Positions 60,845 through 64,000 of a stretch of 64,000 bases of DNA are shown here, piece after piece; positions within the stretch are counted from its first letter, which is position 1; every line of letters starts with the position of its first letter. Position numbers and translations under genes: made by a program. Below the pieces are notes generated by a model, which was not told where the DNA came from, did not search any database, and saw only the letters and a program-made list of their open reading frames with translations. The stretch is from Belnapia rosea. Lineage in GTDB: Bacteria > Pseudomonadota > Alphaproteobacteria > Acetobacterales > Acetobacteraceae. The stretch is from contig NZ_FMZX01000005.1 of assembly GCF_900101615.1 (NCBI RefSeq), positions 202,707-266,706 of the forward strand, given 5' to 3'.

Positions 60845-61948
60845 ATGACCAATCGCGACAAGAATGATCGTATTGTGCACGAGGTCGGCGGCGTAGCGAT
60901 CCGTCGGCGACATGTTGTCCGCGCGGGCTTGGCTGGTGTGCCGCTCGCCACGCTGGTCGGCCTCTCGACCGGCGCACAGGCCCAACGGGCGGAGTTCCGC
61001 TTCCGCATGCAGTCTTTCCTCGGACCGGGCACGACCGAGTGGGACGTCCTCGTGCCCCGCTATGTGAAACGCGTGGCCGATCTCTCGAATGGACGCATTC
61101 AAATCCAGGCTTTCCCGCCCGGCGCTCTGGTACCTACTTTCGAGATGCTGGACGCGGTGGGTAAGGGCGTCGTCGATATTGGCTATGGCGCGCAGGTCTA
61201 CTGGAGGGGAAAGATCCCCTTCACGCTCTGGACATGGGGCATTCCTTTCGCCTTCTCCGCACTGGACCATTATGACTACCTCTGGCACGAAACCGACCTG
61301 ATCAGTATCGTCCGTGCGGCGTTTGCCAAGCACAACGTACATTTCCTCGGGCCCGTTTACTCCGATGAGTGGGGCGCCACGATGTCGCGGCGAGAGCTAC
61401 GCCGGCTCTCCGACTTCAGCGGCCTCAAAATCCGCAGCTTTGGACTCGGTGCCGAGATCTGGAAGTCGCAAGGGGCCAGCATCGTCACAGTCCCCGGCGA
61501 GGAGCAGTACACCGCGATGTCCACCGGCGTCATCGACGCTTCCAATTGGGGCTCGCCGGACGGCTTCGTGGCGGTGAAGCTGCACGAGGTCGCCAAGTTC
61601 TATCTCGGACCCTCCATCATCAAGTTCGATATGGAGGACCAGTTCATGAGCATGCGGGCCTACAATCGCCTGCCGGACGACCTCAAGACGGTGATGAACC
61701 TGGCGACCCGCATCTACGCAGTGGAGCGGGCCACGACGTCCACGATCAACAGCGCGAAGGCGGTTGGTGTCATGAAGCAGGCGGGGGTCAAATTCGCCGC
61801 GCTGCCGCCCGAGGACCTTGCCACGATGAAGAAGATCTCGAGCGAGGCGCTCGAGCGCATGGCTGGAAAGGATGAGGACACGCAGCGCGTGCTCAAGATC
61901 ATCTCCGACACGCGCGATGTCCTCGGCCTGCGCCCCGCCGAGATCTGA
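60845..61948 (+). CDS. TRAP transporter periplasmic binding protein (DctP family)
   Basis: 367 residues. The N-terminus has a long Arg-containing signal (IRRRHVVRAGLAGVPLATLVGLSTGAQAQ), which looks like a Tat-type signal (RRRHVV). The mature part has FRMQSFLGPGTTEWDVLVPRYVKRVADLSNGRIQIQAFPPGALVPTFEMLDAVGKGVVDIGYG and the substrate Arg in LSDFSGLKIRSFG. IDASNWGSPDGF and YKFYLGPSI-like segments recall binding proteins for lactate and 2-oxo or aromatic acids. GGGGGAAA precedes the ATG. It is followed by DctQ and DctM genes. Confidence 0.92.
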   Translation: MTNRDKNDRIVHEVGGVAIRRRHVVRAGLAGVPLATLVGLSTGAQAQRAEFRFRMQSFLGPGTTEWDVLVPRYVKRVADLSNGRIQIQAFPPGALVPTFEMLDAVGKGVVDIGYGAQVYWRGKIPFTLWTWGIPFAFSALDHYDYLWHETDLISIVRAAFAKHNVHFLGPVYSDEWGATMSRRELRRLSDFSGLKIRSFGLGAEIWKSQGASIVTVPGEEQYTAMSTGVIDASNWGSPDGFVAVKLHEVAKFYLGPSIIKFDMEDQFMSMRAYNRLPDDLKTVMNLATRIYAVERATTSTINSAKAVGVMKQAGVKFAALPPEDLATMKKISSEALERMAGKDEDTQRVLKIISDTRDVLGLRPAEI

Positions 61949-62047
61949 TCGCGGCTGACCGTCCCGAGGCCTCACGCGCCAGCCAGCATGGGGCGGCTCT
62001 CGGGAGCCGCCCCGTACTGTGCACGCACCCATTCCAAGGATAATGCG

Positions 62048-62599
62048 ATGAGAGCCTATAGGCTCGCTGTCCAGGTGATCGAGGCGCTGAACGGCGCCGT
62101 TGGCCGTGTGGCGGCACTGTCCATTCTCGGCCTGATCGGCCTGGTCGTCTGGGAGGTGTTCCAGCGCTACGTGCTTCAGGCGCCCACCACCTGGAGCAAC
62201 GAGCTCGTTGGCTATGTCTTCGCGGGTTACATCCTGCTTGGCGGCGGCTACACCCTGTTGCACCGCGACCATGTTGCGATGGACATCGTCTATGCGCGGC
62301 TCAGCCCGCGCGCGCAGGCAACGCTCGACGTCCTCACCGCCGGCTTTGTCATCATCTACTGCGCCGTGCTGCTGCGCGAGACAGCGGTGATGACCTACGA
62401 AGCGTGGGATACCGGGCAGCGCGCGAACTCAGACTGGAGCCCGCCGCTGTTTCCCGTCTACCTCGTTCTGCCGGTCGGCGCGGCGTTGATCCTGCTGCAA
62501 GCAATCGCCAAGCTCCTGCGCGATCTCCACATGGCCCTCACGGGCCAGGTACTGCTTCCCGAGCCCAAGGGCATGGCTGGAGAGGAACCGGCGCTGTGA
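62048..62599 (+). CDS. TRAP transporter small permease (DctQ family)
   Basis: 183 residues with four membrane helices at about 20-38, 57-77, 95-115 and 135-155. The family pattern LGLIGLVVWEVFQRYVLQAPTTWSNELVGYVFAGYILLGGGYTLLHRDHVAMDIVYARL is clear, with the WSNE segment typical of DctQ. It links DctM with the binding protein. The stop overlaps the DctM start (GTGA). Confidence 0.93.
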   Translation: MRAYRLAVQVIEALNGAVGRVAALSILGLIGLVVWEVFQRYVLQAPTTWSNELVGYVFAGYILLGGGYTLLHRDHVAMDIVYARLSPRAQATLDVLTAGFVIIYCAVLLRETAVMTYEAWDTGQRANSDWSPPLFPVYLVLPVGAALILLQAIAKLLRDLHMALTGQVLLPEPKGMAGEEPAL

Positions 62600-63909
62600 G
62601 CATCGAACTCATCACCGTCCTCCTTTTCGGCTCCTTCCTCCTCCTGATGGTGGCCGGCGTTCCGCTGGTCTTCTCGCTTGGTGGTTCAGCGGTCATCGGC
62701 ACCTACTTCCTGTGGGGGCCGGACGCGCTTTACGCCGTCGGCATCCGCACCTTCAGCTCGGCCACCAGCTTCGTCCTGCTGGCGATACCCATGTTCATCT
62801 TCATGGGGGCGATGCTGGAGCGCTCCGGAATTGCCAGCGACCTCTACGCGATGATGCAGAAATGGCTCGGCGCGGTCCGCGGTGGCTTGGCCGTCGGCAC
62901 GATCTTCGTCTGCACCATCTTCGCCGCTCTGGTGGGCGTTAGCGGCGCTGCAACCGTGACGATGGGGCTGGTGGCGTTGCCGTCAATGCTGAACCACAAT
63001 TATGACAAGGGCATCAGCCTCGGCAGCATTGCAGCCGGCGGCGCGCTCGGCGTGCTGATCCCGCCAAGCGTCCTCATGATCGTGCTCGGCCTTTATACCA
63101 ACACTTCAGTCGGCATGCTGTTCATGGGCGGCATCACCGCGGGCCTGGTGCTCGTCGCTCTGTTCACCATCTACATCCTGGTTGTCTCCGCCATCTGGCC
63201 GCATCTCGGCCCAGCGGTCCCCGTGCATGAGCGCGCGAGCTTCCCTGAGAAGCTCGTGGCGCTGCGCTCGGTCATCCTGCCGATCGTGCTGGTCATGGTC
63301 GTGCTTGGCAGCATCATCGCTGGCGCGGCGACGCCGAGCGAGGCAGCCGGTCTCGGGGCTTTCGGGGCGACGCTCTGCGCTCTGGTCAAGGGACGGCTGA
63401 CCTGGACCGCTCTGTACGAATCTTGCAAGATAACGCTGCGGCTCAGCTGTATGGTCATGTGGATCGTCTTCGCGGCCGCGATCTTCACCTCGCTCTACGC
63501 AGCGGTAGGCGCTGACCAGTTGGTCCGCGACGCGCTGTCGCTGCTGCCCGGCGGCAAGTGGGGCGTGCTGATCGGCATGCAGGTAATCTGGATCATCATG
63601 GGATGCTTCCTCGATCCCATTGGGATCATGATTCTAACAGCGCCGCTCTTCTTCCCGATTGCGGCCCAGCTCGGCTTCGATCCGGTTTGGCTTGGCGTGC
63701 TGTTCGTGGTGAACATGGAGATGGCCTTCCTAACCCCACCTTTCGGCTTCAACTTGTTCTATCTGCGGAGCGTGGCGCCGGCGAACGTAACGATGGCGGA
63801 CATCTACCGCTCTGTCGGTCCATTTGTAGCGATGCAGGCGCTGGCGCTGGCCCTCATGATGATCTTTCCCGGGCTGATTACCTGGCTCCCCTACACGCTG
63901 ATGCGCTAA
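62596..63909 (+). CDS. TRAP transporter large permease (DctM family)
   Basis: 437 residues from GTG 62596 (MSIELITVLLFGSF), with about twelve membrane helices. Characteristic segments: FVLLAIPMFIFMGAMLERSGIASDLYAMMQKWLGAVRGGLAVGTIFVCTIFAALVGVSGAATVTMG, GGALGVLIPPSVLMIVLGLYTNTSVG, and IPPFGF-like TPPFGFNLFYLRSVAP. It is the sodium-driven channel of the TRAP system. It is translationally coupled to DctQ. About 40 bases later a new coding start, perhaps a transposase, runs off the window. Confidence 0.94.
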   Translation: MSIELITVLLFGSFLLLMVAGVPLVFSLGGSAVIGTYFLWGPDALYAVGIRTFSSATSFVLLAIPMFIFMGAMLERSGIASDLYAMMQKWLGAVRGGLAVGTIFVCTIFAALVGVSGAATVTMGLVALPSMLNHNYDKGISLGSIAAGGALGVLIPPSVLMIVLGLYTNTSVGMLFMGGITAGLVLVALFTIYILVVSAIWPHLGPAVPVHERASFPEKLVALRSVILPIVLVMVVLGSIIAGAATPSEAAGLGAFGATLCALVKGRLTWTALYESCKITLRLSCMVMWIVFAAAIFTSLYAAVGADQLVRDALSLLPGGKWGVLIGMQVIWIIMGCFLDPIGIMILTAPLFFPIAAQLGFDPVWLGVLFVVNMEMAFLTPPFGFNLFYLRSVAPANVTMADIYRSVGPFVAMQALALALMMIFPGLITWLPYTLMR

Positions 63910-63949
63910 GGCCTGTTAGAGCTTGAATGCTGTTGCCATATTTTGGGGC

Positions 63950-64000
63950 ATGACGGATAGGAACGGGTGCGAGGTTTTCACCGACGCGACGTGGGCGATC
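63950..64000 (+). CDS. Start of a gene cut by the window edge, possibly a transposase
   Basis: ATG 63950 opens a frame of 17 codons to the last base: MTDRNGCEVFTDATWAI. FTDATWAI resembles the opening of IS5/IS1182-like transposases (F-T-D-x-x-W-A-x-L/I). GGGGC lies just before. With only 17 residues this is a suggestion, but an IS5-like remnant also lies at 60.0-60.6 kb, on the other side of the TRAP genes. Confidence 0.35.
   Translation, partial: MTDRNGCEVFTDATWAI

Overview
The window is high-GC DNA (about 70% G+C by eye), except for the first ~2.4 kb, which is visibly AT-richer. Gene content points to an alphaproteobacterium, most likely a Roseomonas-like Acetobacteraceae. Supporting signs are several Bug/TctC-type periplasmic binding proteins, a ChvG-type sensor kinase, a ureDABCEFG-hupE cluster, a CBS/BON plus universal-stress-protein block, and many ATGA/TGATG gene junctions. 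The taxonomic placement is an inference; no rRNA or tRNA gene is visible.

Layout. 0.3-6.5 kb is a mobile accessory region: an AT-rich OLD-type ATPase/TOPRIM nuclease, then a tightly overlapped mobilisation module on the minus strand (MobC-like protein, relaxase, membrane protein, small protein, TraG/VirD4-like ATPase). 6.7-13.9 kb is a stress block: a frameshifted Crp/Fnr regulator, a receiver-only response regulator, two CBS-BON proteins, a double Usp protein and a P-type ATPase. 14-23.3 kb holds mixed metabolism (PRISE-type SDR, orphan TRAP binding protein, RlpA, DUF427, FMN reductase, quinone oxidoreductase, PanE/SDR) and several genes with internal deletions. 23.3-26.3 kb has a tartrate/D-malate dehydrogenase, a Bug protein and a divergent GntR regulator. 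26.4-29.5 kb has an ECF sigma/anti-sigma pair divergent from a catalase-like peroxidase and cytochrome b561.

29.5-39.5 kb looks like one regulon. A minus-strand operon encodes a biotin carrier, biotin carboxylase, BioY, a carboxyltransferase and two Bug proteins. It is divergent from a GntR gene, a two-domain family III CoA-transferase and another Bug protein, and a shared TGTGATAACAAA-like site lies in front of both arms. 39.5-47.5 kb joins ureide breakdown (ureidoglycolate lyase AllA, PuuE-type allantoinase, NHL protein) to a complete urease cluster. 47.5-52.7 kb is an acyl-CoA degradation block (MaoC, MarR, acyl-CoA dehydrogenase, thiolase, DUF35 partner, nitronate monooxygenase-like protein). 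52.7-56.5 kb has ChvG, a sulfolactate-dehydrogenase-like enzyme beside the remnant of an Ldh_2 enzyme, and an rRNA/tRNA methyltransferase. 56.5-60.0 kb is an Mla-type lipid transporter operon. 60.0-64.0 kb is a TRAP transporter (DctP, DctQ, DctM) with transposase sequence on its left and a possible transposase start on its right.

The most notable points are the overlapped mobilisation module with a coupling-like ATPase lacking membrane segments, the two-arm carboxylase/CoA-transferase regulon, a set of genes reduced to N-terminus plus C-terminus fusions, and the ureide-to-urease arrangement.
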